From Chlamydiifrater phoenicopteri (GTDB lineage Bacteria; Chlamydiota; Chlamydiia; Chlamydiales; Chlamydiaceae), in NCBI RefSeq assembly GCF_902807005.1, contig NZ_LR777658.1, forward strand, positions 496,001-560,000: 64,000 bases of DNA, given 5' to 3'. This document shows positions 10,184 to 19,608 of this stretch, piece after piece. The notes under the pieces are model-generated. The model saw nothing but the letters and a program-made list of their open reading frames with translations, was not told where the DNA came from and did no database searches. The position numbers and the translations under genes are program-made. Every line of letters begins with the position of its first letter. Position 1 is the stretch's first letter.

Positions 10184-10486
10184 CTAGGAAGATTTTGCTG
10201 GGGTTTCGATGAGTTTTTTCATTTTTTTCCCTGGAGTAAACTTAACAGCTCTTCTAGCAGGAATGTGAATAGGAACAGCAGCATTTTTTGGATTTCTGCC
10301 AATTTTAGGCTTACGCTCTACAACCTGTAGAACTCCAAAATCTCTGAACTCTAAACGATCCCCTTTTGCTAGAGCATCAGTCATCTTATCCAAGAAGTTT
10401 TGTATCACCATTCTCACGTGGCTGGGGTGGATCTTCTGATCCTGAGAAATCGTTGATATCAGTTTCTTCTTAGTCATAGTAGCCAT
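10184..10486 (-). CDS. himD: IHF/HU-family DNA-binding protein (CT267-like)
   Basis: A 100-residue member of the DNABII family. It has the dimerisation helices at the N-terminus, then KGDRLEFRDFGVLQV and the DNA-inserting arm with GRNPKNAAVPIHIPARRAVKF, where the conserved Arg-Asn-Pro is intact. These proteins bend DNA and assist transcription and replication. ATG is preceded by AGGAGG. The gene stands alone, with its own promoter candidate upstream. Confidence 0.93.
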   Translation of the reverse strand: MATMTKKKLISTISQDQKIHPSHVRMVIQNFLDKMTDALAKGDRLEFRDFGVLQVVERKPKIGRNPKNAAVPIHIPARRAVKFTPGKKMKKLIETPAKSS

Positions 10487-10852
10487 AAGCTCTGCCTCCT
10501 ATTAAACGCTCCTGCGACAGCTATTGTAGATAGCGTGAATTGTCCATGTTTCGAATTATAAGCGTATAATAGCCATCCAACTATTGGATTCAAGTTATTT
10601 TTTTAAAATCTAAAATCTTTTCTCCAACCAAAGACTCCCTCCCCTCAATACCAAAAAAAAGAAATAAAACCTAACCAACACAAGGGAAAGGAGATACAAA
10701 GCAGCACAGAAAAAAATTATGCAAAAATAAGGGATCGAGAAAAATCAAAGATAAGCCCTATACGGACACAAATCTTGCAGCAAAAACAGGCCCCCAACAA
10801 TTCAAAGTAGATGACGCCTTAATATTTTTTTGCTAGAGTAGCTGCCTCTTGA
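10487..10852. other. Intergenic region between himD and tRNA-Arg
   Basis: A 366-base AT-rich spacer between divergent units. It holds a promoter candidate for himD (10566-10593) on the minus strand. The tRNA promoter must lie near its right end, but I see no clear consensus. No supported open frame is present. Confidence 0.5.
10566..10593 (-). promoter_or_regulatory. Candidate sigma-66 promoter of himD
   Basis: Read on the minus strand, TTGAAT (10593-10588) is followed after 16 bases by TATTAT (10571-10566). A second -10 candidate, TATAAT, lies at 10560-10555. The spacer contains CCAATAGTTGG, a small palindrome. It is about 80 bases upstream of the himD start. Confidence 0.4.
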
Positions 10853-10926
10853 GTCCTCGTAGCTCAGTAGGATAGAGCGGTTGCCTCCTAAGCAGCAGGC
10901 CATGCGTTCGAATCGCATCGAGGACG
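10853..10926 (+). tRNA. tRNA-Arg (anticodon CCU)
   Basis: A complete 74-base cloverleaf. The acceptor GTCCTCG pairs with CGAGGAC, the D arm is GCTC/GAGC, the anticodon stem GTTGC/GCAGC holds loop CTCCTAA, and the T arm ATGCG/CGCAT encloses TTCGAAT. The anticodon CCT reads AGG codons for arginine. The discriminator is G and CCA is not encoded. It ends 10 bases from the stop of the opposite-strand amiA. Confidence 0.97.
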
Positions 10927-10935
10927 ATTCTTTGC

Positions 10936-11703
10936 CTACCGTTTGATAGGTTTAACAGCCTTCCCTCCTTGAACAGGAGTCGACGTCGCTTTGACGACAG
11001 ACTTGACCGCAGAAGCCTTTTTGCTTCCTCTGGCACTTAAATAAGCATGTATACCTTCAGCAATGCCTTTGGCCAAACGCATCCTGTACCTTCCGTCCAA
11101 CAAGCAACCCCTCTCCTTAGGATTAGATAAGAAACCCGTCTCAACCAGAACAGCCGGCATTGTCGTCTCTCTAATAACAGCAAAATTACCCACCTTCACT
11201 GCACGAGATTTCAAAGATCCACACCGCTCCATTGCATGCATAATTTGCTTCCCTAACTCTTCAGATTGTCTAACCCTTGCCACAGGCGCTCCCTTACCAT
11301 TATAAAAATACACCTCTGTACCAAAAGCCGCTGCATTGGAGGAATGGTTGCAATGTATACTTACAAAAACATCCGCTCGCCCAGAATTAGCCAATGAAGC
11401 TCGACGATAGAGATCCACAAAAACATCCGACGTCCTCGTCATAACAGGACGGTATCCCATGCGACGTAAATAATTCTGGGTAGCTACAGCCAAAGACAAC
11501 GTTAACTGCTTCTCTTCGTAAAAAGGATTCTTACCCGCAGTTCCTTGATCCTTACCACCATGACCAGCATCAATATAGATAATCTCTGGTCGCGTCCCTC
11601 TCTGAGAAACAGTAGCATTACCTAAGCAAACAAATGGAACCAATAAAAAAACTAAAGCATTAGCAACTAGAGGCAATCGCAGCAAGAACCTCCTCCTTAT
11701 CAT
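10936..11703 (-). CDS. amiA: N-acetylmuramoyl-L-alanine amidase
   Basis: A 255-residue zinc amidase (Amidase_3) that cuts the stem peptide from muramic acid. It has IDAGHGGKDQGT with the first zinc His, SIHCNHS with the second, and ETGFLSNPKE with the catalytic Glu. An N-terminal signal peptide (hydrophobic to about residue 30) sends it to the periplasm. The chlamydial enzyme is thought to trim the septal peptidoglycan ring. ATG 11703 overlaps murE. A strong ribosome site, AAGGAGGAGG, lies just inside the frame and would fit a TTG start at 11685 better. Confidence 0.9.
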   Translation of the reverse strand: MIRRRFLLRLPLVANALVFLLVPFVCLGNATVSQRGTRPEIIYIDAGHGGKDQGTAGKNPFYEEKQLTLSLAVATQNYLRRMGYRPVMTRTSDVFVDLYRRASLANSGRADVFVSIHCNHSSNAAAFGTEVYFYNGKGAPVARVRQSEELGKQIMHAMERCGSLKSRAVKVGNFAVIRETTMPAVLVETGFLSNPKERGCLLDGRYRMRLAKGIAEGIHAYLSARGSKKASAVKSVVKATSTPVQGGKAVKPIKR

Positions 11704-13120
11704 CAAAAACTATTGTACGATGCTTAAAAATTTGATACGTCTCGTGCCCCTTGCCTGCGACGAGAATGATATCTTTATCAGAAGCAACGGACAAAGCATA
11801 TTTTATCGCTTGTTTCCTGTCGATTTCGACACAAAAATCTTCCTTAGAAAACCCTGAACAGATTTCTCGAATAATACTCTCTGGATCCTCCGCTCTAGGA
11901 TTATCCGTTGTCACAACAGAAAAGCCATACTTTTCCGCCACCTGAGCCATCACAGCACGCTTACTTTTGTCTCTATCCCCTCCGCAACCAAAAACAGTAA
12001 TAACTCGCCCTCCTTCAGGAAGGAAGCTTTTTAGCGCTAAAAGGACATTTTCTAAAGCGTCTGGAGTATGTGCATAGTCAATAAAAACAGGACATACTCC
12101 ACCATCCACACGCTCAAGCCGCCCTCGAGGAGCTTCACTCCTTGCTAAAATATATGCGGCCTCTTCAAGAGAAAAACCAAAATCTTCTACAGCAACACAT
12201 AAAGCTGCAAGAACATTGTACACATTGTGAACTCCTACTAAAGGCACCTTAACAGGAACAGACCTCCCCTTATAGGTAACGACGAAACTAGCTCCATTGC
12301 TATCTAAAACAATGTTGGAAGCCTTTAAATCACAAGAACTTTCTATTCCATAAGACACCACTCTAGCCTTAGTCAAAGAAGCGTACTCCTTCGAATAAGG
12401 GGAGTCGTTATTAAATATCGCCAAACTATGCGGAGCCAAAGAAGCAAACAACAATCCCTTGGCTTTCACATAGTTTTCCCATGTTTCATGAAAATCTAAA
12501 TGATCTAAGGTCAAATTTGTAAAAATTGCCGTATGAAAAGGTACGTTCAACAATCTATCAAGCACCAATCCTATAGAAGAAACCTCCATGGCAACATTCT
12601 CTAAACCATTTTTCACCATCTCGCCTAGATATCTGTATATGGAGGAGGCATCAGGAGTAGTCAAATCTCCCACAACCTTTTGAGCACCCAAAACATACCC
12701 CAAAGTCCCTAAGGAACCACAGGGTTTTCCCATAGCATCAGACAAATGCTTGATTAAACTAACAACAGTAGTTTTACCATTGGTACCCGTGACCCCTATT
12801 ATATGCATCTTTTCTTCTGGAAAGCCGTAACATCTGGCCGCTAACAACGCTTCAATGAGAACGACATCCTTAGAAATAATCTGCACAACTTTCAGAAACG
12901 GATTATAGACTTCAGAAACAACGACAACAGCGCCGTTTTCTACAGCTTGCCTAGAAAAATCATTCCCATCGAATTTAGCGCCTTTTTTTGCGATAAAAAT
13001 GTCACCATAACCCACAACTCGAGAATCTACAACAATGTGCCGAACTTCAATTTTGGAACTATCCCCATAGATGGAGTATTCGACCTTTTCTAAACTCTTA
13101 AGCAATTCTGTTAATCTCAC
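11660..13120 (-). CDS. murE: UDP-N-acetylmuramoylalanyl-D-glutamate--2,6-diaminopimelate ligase
   Basis: MurE adds meso-diaminopimelate to UDP-MurNAc-L-Ala-D-Glu in the cytoplasm. The ATP loop is GVTGTNGKTT near residue 107, and DNPRAEDP near residue 395 is the DNPR motif that selects diaminopimelate over lysine. I set the start at GTG 13120 (VRLTELLK). It overlaps the last base of the ftsI stop (TAGTG), has GAGGAG 11 bases upstream and matches the family N-terminus. The frame stays open to 13174, which would add 18 residues. It overlaps amiA at its end. Confidence 0.93.
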   Translation of the reverse strand: MRLTELLKSLEKVEYSIYGDSSKIEVRHIVVDSRVVGYGDIFIAKKGAKFDGNDFSRQAVENGAVVVVSEVYNPFLKVVQIISKDVVLIEALLAARCYGFPEEKMHIIGVTGTNGKTTVVSLIKHLSDAMGKPCGSLGTLGYVLGAQKVVGDLTTPDASSIYRYLGEMVKNGLENVAMEVSSIGLVLDRLLNVPFHTAIFTNLTLDHLDFHETWENYVKAKGLLFASLAPHSLAIFNNDSPYSKEYASLTKARVVSYGIESSCDLKASNIVLDSNGASFVVTYKGRSVPVKVPLVGVHNVYNVLAALCVAVEDFGFSLEEAAYILARSEAPRGRLERVDGGVCPVFIDYAHTPDALENVLLALKSFLPEGGRVITVFGCGGDRDKSKRAVMAQVAEKYGFSVVTTDNPRAEDPESIIREICSGFSKEDFCVEIDRKQAIKYALSVASDKDIILVAGKGHETYQIFKHRTIVFDDKEEVLAAIASSC

Positions 13121-15060
13121 TACCGGTTCCACTCCTCGAACAATTGTTTTAAAGACCTCACAAACTCCCGACAAGCGCCTTCCTCATTCTCAGGGGAAAC
13201 TCCCAAATAGGGAAGAGCCCTGGATGCTATCGCTGAAAAAACAGGAGCAGCACAACGACCGCCCATATAATTCTTAGTACCATCCTCCAGAATAATATGG
13301 GCTGGATCATCAATAGAAACAAGTAAAACAAATCTTGGTAAAATATTTTTACTAAAATTGGCAGGGCAAAAACCAATGAATGATGATATGTGACGGTTTT
13401 TACAGTATTTGCCTTCGAAAATTTTCTCCGAAGTCCCCGTCTTACCTCCCGAAGAAAACCCTTTCAGAGAAGCTCGGACGCCAGTACCTCCTGGCATCGT
13501 TGTCAACCTCATAGCTTTGACAAGCTCTAGAACTACGCTATCTGAAAATAATTTTTCAGTCCCCCGCTCCTTCCGAATCGCATAACATTGTCCATTCGAT
13601 GTGCGTATTTCTTTTATCAAAGTAGGCCGCACTAAATACCCGCCATTTAAAAGAGTAGAGTATGCAGCAGCCATCTGCACTCCCGTCGCCATGATATTAT
13701 AACCCATAGCTAAAGAATAGGGCGTTGATACACTCCACTCCGGACTGCCATTAGCATGAAAACGTTTTGGAGACGGAACCACACCAGAAGCTTCCGCAGG
13801 CAGTTCTATTCCAGAAGTATCTCCAAATCCCAGAAGTAATAATTGATCTCGATACCACTCTGCTCCCAGCCTATTCACTATTCTATCCGCCAGCTGAGCC
13901 ATATAAACATTGGAAGACTTTTGAATGGCCATGTACATGTTCAACTTTTTTCTTGGAGTAATATCTCGCAACGGCTTGCTGGCTCTTCCAGGAAAAGTTG
14001 TCCTGGTAACATCCATAGGATCTTGAGGAGAAAATAAGGGCTGTTCTCCCCGACTCACTAACTCCTCATTTCCCTTCAATGCTATGGCTACAGTGATGGG
14101 CTTCATAATAGAGCCTGGCTCAAAAACATCACTAACCATAGACACTTTAGTGTATTCTATCCTCTCCTTATCATTAAAATACTCCTTGTAATCACTAGGA
14201 TCAAAGAAAGGATATTGAGCCAAAGCCAAAATCTCGCCCGAAGAAGGGTCCATCATTATTACCCGCCCTCCCCTAGCTTTGGCTGCCAGAACCCCTTTTT
14301 CTAACTCTTCTTCCGCGATAGTTTGCAAATGATGGTTGATCGTGAGAAAAATATCTGCTCCATCCTTTGGCATCTTAATAACTTGGTCCAATTCTAACCT
14401 ATTCAAAGGCGATCTTAACAACTTTCGCTCCCCAGACTCGCCCTCTAAAATATGGTTAAAATATGCTTCTAGCCCCCCCGTGGGAAATGCTCTTCCCGTT
14501 TTCTCATCCTTGACCTCCCTTATAGTATGCAAAACTTGTCCTAAAAGTTTGCCAGCGGGGTAAGATCTCCTGTAATCTGTTACAAAATAAATCGCATTCG
14601 AAGGTATCTTGTTCTTAAGAGCAAAGGGACGCCACCAACTTAATATTCTTTGCCTACACTCCTTGTCTTGCCATGTAAACACCTTGCGACTACGGGACTT
14701 TTTGTTCATCTCAGAACAAATGAAGTCCTTGCTTCCCTCCCCTACGAGAGACACGAGACGCTCTGCTATTTCTTCTTTATGAGAATCCGGTATAGAAGCT
14801 GGATCTAAAAAAATATGAAACTTTGTCAAATCAAAAACCAAGGGACGGAAATCTTCCTTCACACCCACCCCCGAAAGCGTAGAGGCAAAAAAAGTTCCAC
14901 GACGAAAAGGTTCTTTAACACGGAATTCGTGCTGCATAGTGGCTTCTGCTGCCCACTTATCTCCACTAAGAATTTGGATCTCGTAGTAACGAGCTATCAA
15001 TAAGGAATAAAATACAAAGAGCCCTATCACTACAAAAATCAATCGTTTTTTCTTCCTCAT
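13120..15060 (-). CDS. ftsI: Peptidoglycan transpeptidase (PBP3/FtsI)
   Basis: A 646-residue class B penicillin-binding protein of division. There is one N-terminal span (IFVVIGLFVFYSLLI) and a periplasmic dimerisation region. The transpeptidase domain has active Ser in SIMK (EPGSIMKP), SSN (QKSSNVYM) and KTG (GGKTGTSEK). It cross-links septal peptidoglycan and is a beta-lactam target. The start overlaps ftsL by ATGA, and the stop shares a base with the preferred murE start. Confidence 0.95.
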   Translation of the reverse strand: MRKKKRLIFVVIGLFVFYSLLIARYYEIQILSGDKWAAEATMQHEFRVKEPFRRGTFFASTLSGVGVKEDFRPLVFDLTKFHIFLDPASIPDSHKEEIAERLVSLVGEGSKDFICSEMNKKSRSRKVFTWQDKECRQRILSWWRPFALKNKIPSNAIYFVTDYRRSYPAGKLLGQVLHTIREVKDEKTGRAFPTGGLEAYFNHILEGESGERKLLRSPLNRLELDQVIKMPKDGADIFLTINHHLQTIAEEELEKGVLAAKARGGRVIMMDPSSGEILALAQYPFFDPSDYKEYFNDKERIEYTKVSMVSDVFEPGSIMKPITVAIALKGNEELVSRGEQPLFSPQDPMDVTRTTFPGRASKPLRDITPRKKLNMYMAIQKSSNVYMAQLADRIVNRLGAEWYRDQLLLLGFGDTSGIELPAEASGVVPSPKRFHANGSPEWSVSTPYSLAMGYNIMATGVQMAAAYSTLLNGGYLVRPTLIKEIRTSNGQCYAIRKERGTEKLFSDSVVLELVKAMRLTTMPGGTGVRASLKGFSSGGKTGTSEKIFEGKYCKNRHISSFIGFCPANFSKNILPRFVLLVSIDDPAHIILEDGTKNYMGGRCAAPVFSAIASRALPYLGVSPENEEGACREFVRSLKQLFEEWNR

Positions 15061-15338
15061 TCGACATCAAGAAAAACTAAAGATTCTACAGTTGGGTAGT
15101 GTAGCCCCTCACACTCTGGAAGAGAAGCTATTTCCATTAAATTTTCAGAACTTTCATACCTCTCTATAATAAATGACAAAGAAACATTTTCCTCTTTCAA
15201 CTCCCTCAAATTTGCAGATGTTCGTGGAATAGCTAAACGGATCTTGGTAATTTCATTTTGTTTGTTAACATAACAATACATTAACACTCCCGAAAACAAA
15301 CAACATGCCACTAAACGAAAAAATAATAATCTATTCAT
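15057..15338 (-). CDS. ftsL: FtsL-like division protein (CT271-like)
   Basis: A 93-residue bitopic protein with one N-terminal span ([20 protein letters not shown]) and a short helical ectodomain. In dcw clusters a protein of this shape between rsmH and ftsI is FtsL, a scaffold that activates FtsI/FtsW. Sequence similarity within FtsL is poor, so the call rests on size, topology and position. ATGA overlaps link it to both neighbours. Confidence 0.75.
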   Translation of the reverse strand: MNRLLFFRLVACCLFSGVLMYCYVNKQNEITKIRLAIPRTSANLRELKEENVSLSFIIERYESSENLMEIASLPECEGLHYPTVESLVFLDVE

Positions 15339-16234
15339 TCAAGAAGACTTTTTTCAAAACATCTTAACTTTGCTGATCGCGATCTAGGATTTCTTTGAAC
15401 CTCTTCTTTAGAAGGCATGACAACTTTCTTTGTGACTATAGAACCTAGTTTTTGGGCTGCAGCCTCTCTAAAAAAATTCTTCACAGGGCGATCTTCTGAA
15501 CTACAAAAAGAAATTATCACTATCCGCCCTCCAGGAGACAGAATATCTAATGCCAAAGAAAGCAATGAAGATAACTGCTCCCATTCATTATTTACGTAAA
15601 CACGAAGCGCTTGAAAAATCAATGTCAAAGGGTGAATTTTTTTCCTTAGCCTATATGAAGGAAACACTTTCACTGTAGCATCTTTTAAGTCGTTGACCGT
15701 TAAAATCTTTTTCTTTCTCCGGTAAGCGACCACAGCCTTAGCCACACTCTTCCAAGAAGGCTCTTCTCCATAGATTCGAAAAATATCGCCAAGCTCCCTT
15801 TCTGTCCTACTGTTGAGAATATCTGAAGCCGTTTCTCCTTCAGACATATCCATACGCATATCCAAAGGAGCATCCCAACGAAAACTAAATCCTCGAGAAG
15901 GATCATCCAATTGCATAGAGGACATACCTAAGTCTGCCAGCAAACCATCAATGCTATTACTTTGCAAATGATCTTTCAGCTCACTAAAAGAGGCTTTATG
16001 CAAAGAAACTTTGCTAGAAAAACGCTCTAATCGACGGGAGGCTAATTCTAACGAAGAAATATCCCTATCAAATCCTCTATAGCTCTCAATACTAGGGAAC
16101 CTCTCTAAAAAAGCCTCTGCATGCCCACCAGCCCCTACGGTAACGTCACAAAAAAACTTAGGAGTCATCGACGAAAAGCAACCCAAACACTCATTAACCA
16201 TCACAGAAATATGAGGAAATTCCAACGTACCCAC
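15335..16234 (-). CDS. rsmH: 16S rRNA (cytosine(1402)-N(4))-methyltransferase
   Basis: RsmH (MraW) uses S-adenosylmethionine to methylate C1402 of 16S rRNA. The 299-residue protein begins [10 protein letters not shown] and has the SAM site [13 protein letters not shown] near residue 31. [18 protein letters not shown] and the [11 protein letters not shown] tail are both diagnostic. GTG is the start, with AAAGG 6 bases upstream. It is the first gene of the rsmH-ftsL-ftsI-murE-amiA unit. Confidence 0.95.
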   Translation of the reverse strand: MGTLEFPHISVMVNECLGCFSSMTPKFFCDVTVGAGGHAEAFLERFPSIESYRGFDRDISSLELASRRLERFSSKVSLHKASFSELKDHLQSNSIDGLLADLGMSSMQLDDPSRGFSFRWDAPLDMRMDMSEGETASDILNSRTERELGDIFRIYGEEPSWKSVAKAVVAYRRKKKILTVNDLKDATVKVFPSYRLRKKIHPLTLIFQALRVYVNNEWEQLSSLLSLALDILSPGGRIVIISFCSSEDRPVKNFFREAAAQKLGSIVTKKVVMPSKEEVQRNPRSRSAKLRCFEKSLLE

Positions 16235-16433
16235 CCAGAACCTTTATTTGAAAGTTTGCAAAAACTAAGGAAATGATATCAACGACTTGGATAAAACAAA
16301 CAGTAAAAACGAACTCTCTTATCGATCAAAATTTAAAAAGAAGAATACGCATTGATAAAATACAAACAAATAAAAACTTCTCTTAAAGTTATAAAAGGTA
16401 AAACAATAAGCCTAAAACATCAAAAACAATATG

Positions 16434-16461
16434 TTGACTTTTTCTATACTGAATATATCAT
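16434..16461 (+). promoter_or_regulatory. Candidate promoter of the CT273-CT274-dnaA unit
   Basis: TTGACT at 16434-16439 is followed after 16 bases by TATCAT at 16456-16461, close to the vegetative consensus. It lies 68 bases before the first gene start in the 294-base divergent gap with rsmH. No other strong signal was seen in that gap. Confidence 0.45.
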
Positions 16462-16528
16462 CTAGTCTTATACTGACCGAAGGTTTAGAGACAAAAACTC
16501 CCCCAGAATTCTGAATAACAGGTGCGTC

Positions 16529-17068
16529 GTGGTCGAAATTTTTAATTACAACACCTCTGTATATGAAAGATATGCATCCGAAACAAAGGTTATCAATGAT
16601 TTCCGAAAGGAATTGAATCTTGACTCCTCCTTTATTCGGGATGTTGCCGGCCACACTAGAATACTTGATTTCACGCCCAAACCTTCCGCTCTAACAACCC
16701 TTATGGGCCTAGATCAAAAAACTCAGTGGGCATTCTTCTCCCCACCCCCAGGATACTTTAAACAACGCTTCTCTACCCCCTACCTCGTTCCTTCTCTAGG
16801 CTCTTCGGATAACCAAGATGCTGATATAGAGAAACTCTCTTCATTCCTCAAAGTTTTGACAAACGGACGTTTCGATTACAAGAGTAAGGTCCATGGATCC
16901 TTCGATCAGCAAGACCCAGATCAAGACGACGATGATGATGATGAAACAGAAGACCCCAAAATCCAAGAAGGAAAAACTCTTTTGAAAGCGTTGGATCTCG
17001 GAATAAAATCCTCTAACGTCATGATCGACTACATAATCTCTCGTATTTTCCAATTTGTTCAAGGATAA
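16529..17068 (+). CDS. Conserved hypothetical protein with poly-Asp stretch (CT273-like)
   Basis: This 179-residue soluble protein has no family I recognise. Its most obvious feature is an acidic run near residue 132 (DQDDDDDDETED), followed by a helical C-terminus. GTG 16529 is chosen from the AGGTG just upstream; the frame remains open 63 bases further back. It sits directly before the TPR gene and dnaA, as CT273 does in C. trachomatis. The function is unknown. Confidence 0.78.
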   Translation: MVEIFNYNTSVYERYASETKVINDFRKELNLDSSFIRDVAGHTRILDFTPKPSALTTLMGLDQKTQWAFFSPPPGYFKQRFSTPYLVPSLGSSDNQDADIEKLSSFLKVLTNGRFDYKSKVHGSFDQQDPDQDDDDDDETEDPKIQEGKTLLKALDLGIKSSNVMIDYIISRIFQFVQG

Positions 17069-17072
17069 CACA

Positions 17073-17510
17073 ATGATTGATAACGAATGGAAAGCCGTTT
17101 TAGGTTGGGAAGATGACCATTTAGAAGAGCTTCGTATAGCGGGATACTCATTCTTAAGGCAAGGACATTACAAAAAAGCTCTGCTGTTTTTTGAAGCTTT
17201 AGTTATCTTGGATCCCGTTAGCGCCTACGACCATCAAATTCTAGGAGCTCTTTACCTCCAATTAGGAAAAAACCAAAAAGCCCTAACAACCTTAGACAAA
17301 GCCTTAAGACTCAAAGGCGATCACCTCCCCACACTTATTAATAAAACGAAAGCACTCTTTTGTTTGAATAGGATAGCTGAAGCTGCAGCCATAGCCAACT
17401 ATCTGAAAACATGCTCCGACCCTATTATAGCCAGTGATGCTGAAGCACTGTTAATGAGTTATGTCAAAAAAGACAGCACAACAAAAAAAGTTCCCGCTTT
17501 TTCTGCTTAA
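17073..17510 (+). CDS. TPR-repeat protein (CT274-like)
   Basis: A 145-residue protein made of about three tetratricopeptide units (FLRQGHYKKALLFFEAL, YLQLGKNQKALTTLDKAL). The arrangement resembles LcrH/SycD-type translocator chaperones, but a general scaffold role is equally possible. The start is ATG 17073, with AAGG 8 bases upstream; a TTG at 17055 would overlap the previous gene. Only 4 bases separate it from the CT273-like gene. Confidence 0.82.
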   Translation: MIDNEWKAVLGWEDDHLEELRIAGYSFLRQGHYKKALLFFEALVILDPVSAYDHQILGALYLQLGKNQKALTTLDKALRLKGDHLPTLINKTKALFCLNRIAEAAAIANYLKTCSDPIIASDAEALLMSYVKKDSTTKKVPAFSA

Positions 17511-17633
17511 CTCTTTTTCACAAAATTATTGATTGCTTATCAAGCCCAATGGTACATTGGCATTTCTGTTCGCATGAAAGCTTCGCTCCTCTGCGGACAA
17601 GCAAACCTTGTGTTTTTATCTGAAGAGAGTATC

Positions 17634-18983
17634 ATGTTAACTTGCAACGAATGCAACACCTGGGAGCAATTTGTCAACTATGTAAAGACGCGCTGTTCAG
17701 ATACAGCCTTCGAAAACTGGATAGCTCCTATTCGAGTGTTAGAGGAGACTTCAACCCTAATACGCCTTGAAGTGCCTAACATTTTTGTTCAAAACTATCT
17801 CTTTGATAATTACAAAAAAGATCTCTGCTCTTTTGTTCCTGTAAATGCTGATGGGGAGCCCTCTCTCGAATTCGTTGTTGTCGAAACTAAAAAAGCTTCC
17901 CTCTCAGCAGGAGAAACTCCATCTGTAGCCAAAAGCTTTTTCCAAGAAGAAATTTCTAAAGATTTTGAGCTAAAACTTAACGCTTCCTACAAATTTGACA
18001 ACTTTATTGAGGGCCCCTCTAACCAATTTGTAAAATCCGCTGCCGTGGGTATAGCTAATAAACCAGGAAAATCTTACAACCCCCTGTTTATTCATGGAGG
18101 GGTGGGCTTAGGCAAAACTCACTTGTTGCATGCCATCGGGCATTATGTTCGCGAGCATCACAAGAAACTGCGCGCACATTGCATAACAACAGAGGCTTTC
18201 ATTAATGATCTGGTACACCATTTAAAGGCTAAGTCCATAGATAAAATGAAAAGCTTTTATCGCTCGCTGGATTTACTACTCGTCGACGATATCCAGTTTC
18301 TCCAAAACAGGCAAAATTTTGAAGAGGAGTTCTGTAATACTTTCGAGTCTCTCATTAACATGAGCAAGCAAATTGTCATCACTAGCGACAAGCCACCTAG
18401 TCAACTGAAATTGTCTGAACGTATAATAGCTAGAATGGAGTGGGGGCTCGTAGCTCATGTAGGTACCCCAGATCTAGAAACTCGAGTAGCTATTCTACAA
18501 CATAAGGCTGAACAAAAAGGGCTGTCCATACCCAGCGAGGTAGCCTTCTTCATAGCTGATCGTGTATACGGTAATGTCAGACAACTAGAAGGCGCTATTA
18601 ATAAGTTAACTGCTTATTGTAGAGTTTTCGGAAAGCCGATAACAGAAGAAGTTGTCCAAGACACTCTGAAAGAACTTTTTAAAGTTCCTGCAAAACAAAA
18701 AGTATCCGTCGAAAGCATCCTAAAGAGTGTTTCAACAGTTTTTCAAGTAAAGACCCAAGATTTAAAAGGAAACTCTCGAACAAAAGAATGTTTGCTTGCT
18801 CGTCAAGTTGCTATGTACTTAGCGAAATCCTTGATATCGGATTCCCTTTCTGCTATAGGGGCAGCATTCGGAAAAACTCATTCTACAATTTTATATGCAT
18901 GCAAAAACGTTGAACAACGTATTGCTGAAGATGACACTCTAAGGCGACAGATAAATATCTGCCGTAGTAATATAGAAACCTAA
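17634..18983 (+). CDS. dnaA: Chromosomal replication initiator protein DnaA
   Basis: DnaA binds DnaA boxes, melts the origin and loads helicase. The 449-residue protein has an N-terminal domain I ([13 protein letters not shown]), Walker [10 protein letters not shown] near residue 155, Walker [10 protein letters not shown], and a C-terminal helix-turn-helix with [16 protein letters not shown]. The start at ATG 17634 gives [13 protein letters not shown], matching chlamydial DnaA, with GAAGAGAG upstream; the frame is open to 17529. No cluster of TTATCCACA boxes is seen nearby, so this is not evidently oriC. Confidence 0.95.
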   Translation: MLTCNECNTWEQFVNYVKTRCSDTAFENWIAPIRVLEETSTLIRLEVPNIFVQNYLFDNYKKDLCSFVPVNADGEPSLEFVVVETKKASLSAGETPSVAKSFFQEEISKDFELKLNASYKFDNFIEGPSNQFVKSAAVGIANKPGKSYNPLFIHGGVGLGKTHLLHAIGHYVREHHKKLRAHCITTEAFINDLVHHLKAKSIDKMKSFYRSLDLLLVDDIQFLQNRQNFEEEFCNTFESLINMSKQIVITSDKPPSQLKLSERIIARMEWGLVAHVGTPDLETRVAILQHKAEQKGLSIPSEVAFFIADRVYGNVRQLEGAINKLTAYCRVFGKPITEEVVQDTLKELFKVPAKQKVSVESILKSVSTVFQVKTQDLKGNSRTKECLLARQVAMYLAKSLISDSLSAIGAAFGKTHSTILYACKNVEQRIAEDDTLRRQINICRSNIET

Positions 18984-19002
18984 TTCAGGAACGGAGAGAC
19001 CC

Positions 19003-19608
19003 ATGTTTCGAAGAACAACTAAAGGATCTTTTGAGAATGTGACTACCCTGTACGAAGAAGACCCTTCATTAAGAAAGAATTACTCTCCACATTACCAACA
19101 AGAAAGTCGTATAGATGCGGCAGGCTTATATGAAGCACCGAAGTCCGTAGAAACTCCTTCCCATCCATCAGTATCTCCTATGACGCAAGAAGAGAATCCC
19201 AAATGGTCTGATCAAGAGGAAAACTCTGTCTCCCTCTCTTTTGTAGAAGAACCAGAAACAACGTTAGGCGAAGGCGTGTCTTTTAAAGGAGAGTTAGTTT
19301 TTGAAAAGTTGTTGCGCATCGATGGAACATTCGAAGGGAAACTCGTCTCCTCAGGAAAAATTATCGTGGGCCCTACGGGACGAGTGAAAGCTGACATCAA
19401 TCTTGGCGAAGCTATCATAGAAGGAGTCGTTGAAGGGAATGTCACGACAAAAGGAAAGGTAGAAGCCAGAGGTGAGGCCATCATTATAGGTGATATCTCT
19501 GCATCTTCTCTCTGCGTTGATGAGGGTGTATCCATCACCGGATATGTTTGCGTTTCCCGGCCAAATACATCGTGTACCGAAGAGTCTATTGACGAGCAGA
19601 CCTACTAA
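19003..19608 (+). CDS. bacA: Bactofilin
   Basis: This 201-residue protein has a disordered charged N-terminus of about 85 residues, then a bactofilin domain. Repeated beta-helix turns are visible (LRIDGTFEGKLVSSGKIIVG, EGVVEGNVTTKGKVEARGEA). Bactofilins polymerise without nucleotide into membrane-attached filaments, and the chlamydial one has been linked to cell size and shape. ATG follows a GGAG ribosome site 20 bases after dnaA. It converges with the ComF-like gene, the ends overlapping by 4 bases. Confidence 0.88.
   Translation: MFRRTTKGSFENVTTLYEEDPSLRKNYSPHYQQESRIDAAGLYEAPKSVETPSHPSVSPMTQEENPKWSDQEENSVSLSFVEEPETTLGEGVSFKGELVFEKLLRIDGTFEGKLVSSGKIIVGPTGRVKADINLGEAIIEGVVEGNVTTKGKVEARGEAIIIGDISASSLCVDEGVSITGYVCVSRPNTSCTEESIDEQTY

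Noticed and set aside
10833-11036. A minus-strand frame across tRNA-Arg and the amiA end
   Set aside because: It overlaps a perfect tRNA and the end of amiA in another frame.
17511-17633. Replication origin next to dnaA
   Set aside because: No cluster of TTATCCACA-like boxes or AT-rich unwinding element was found in the gap, and chlamydial dnaA need not mark oriC.
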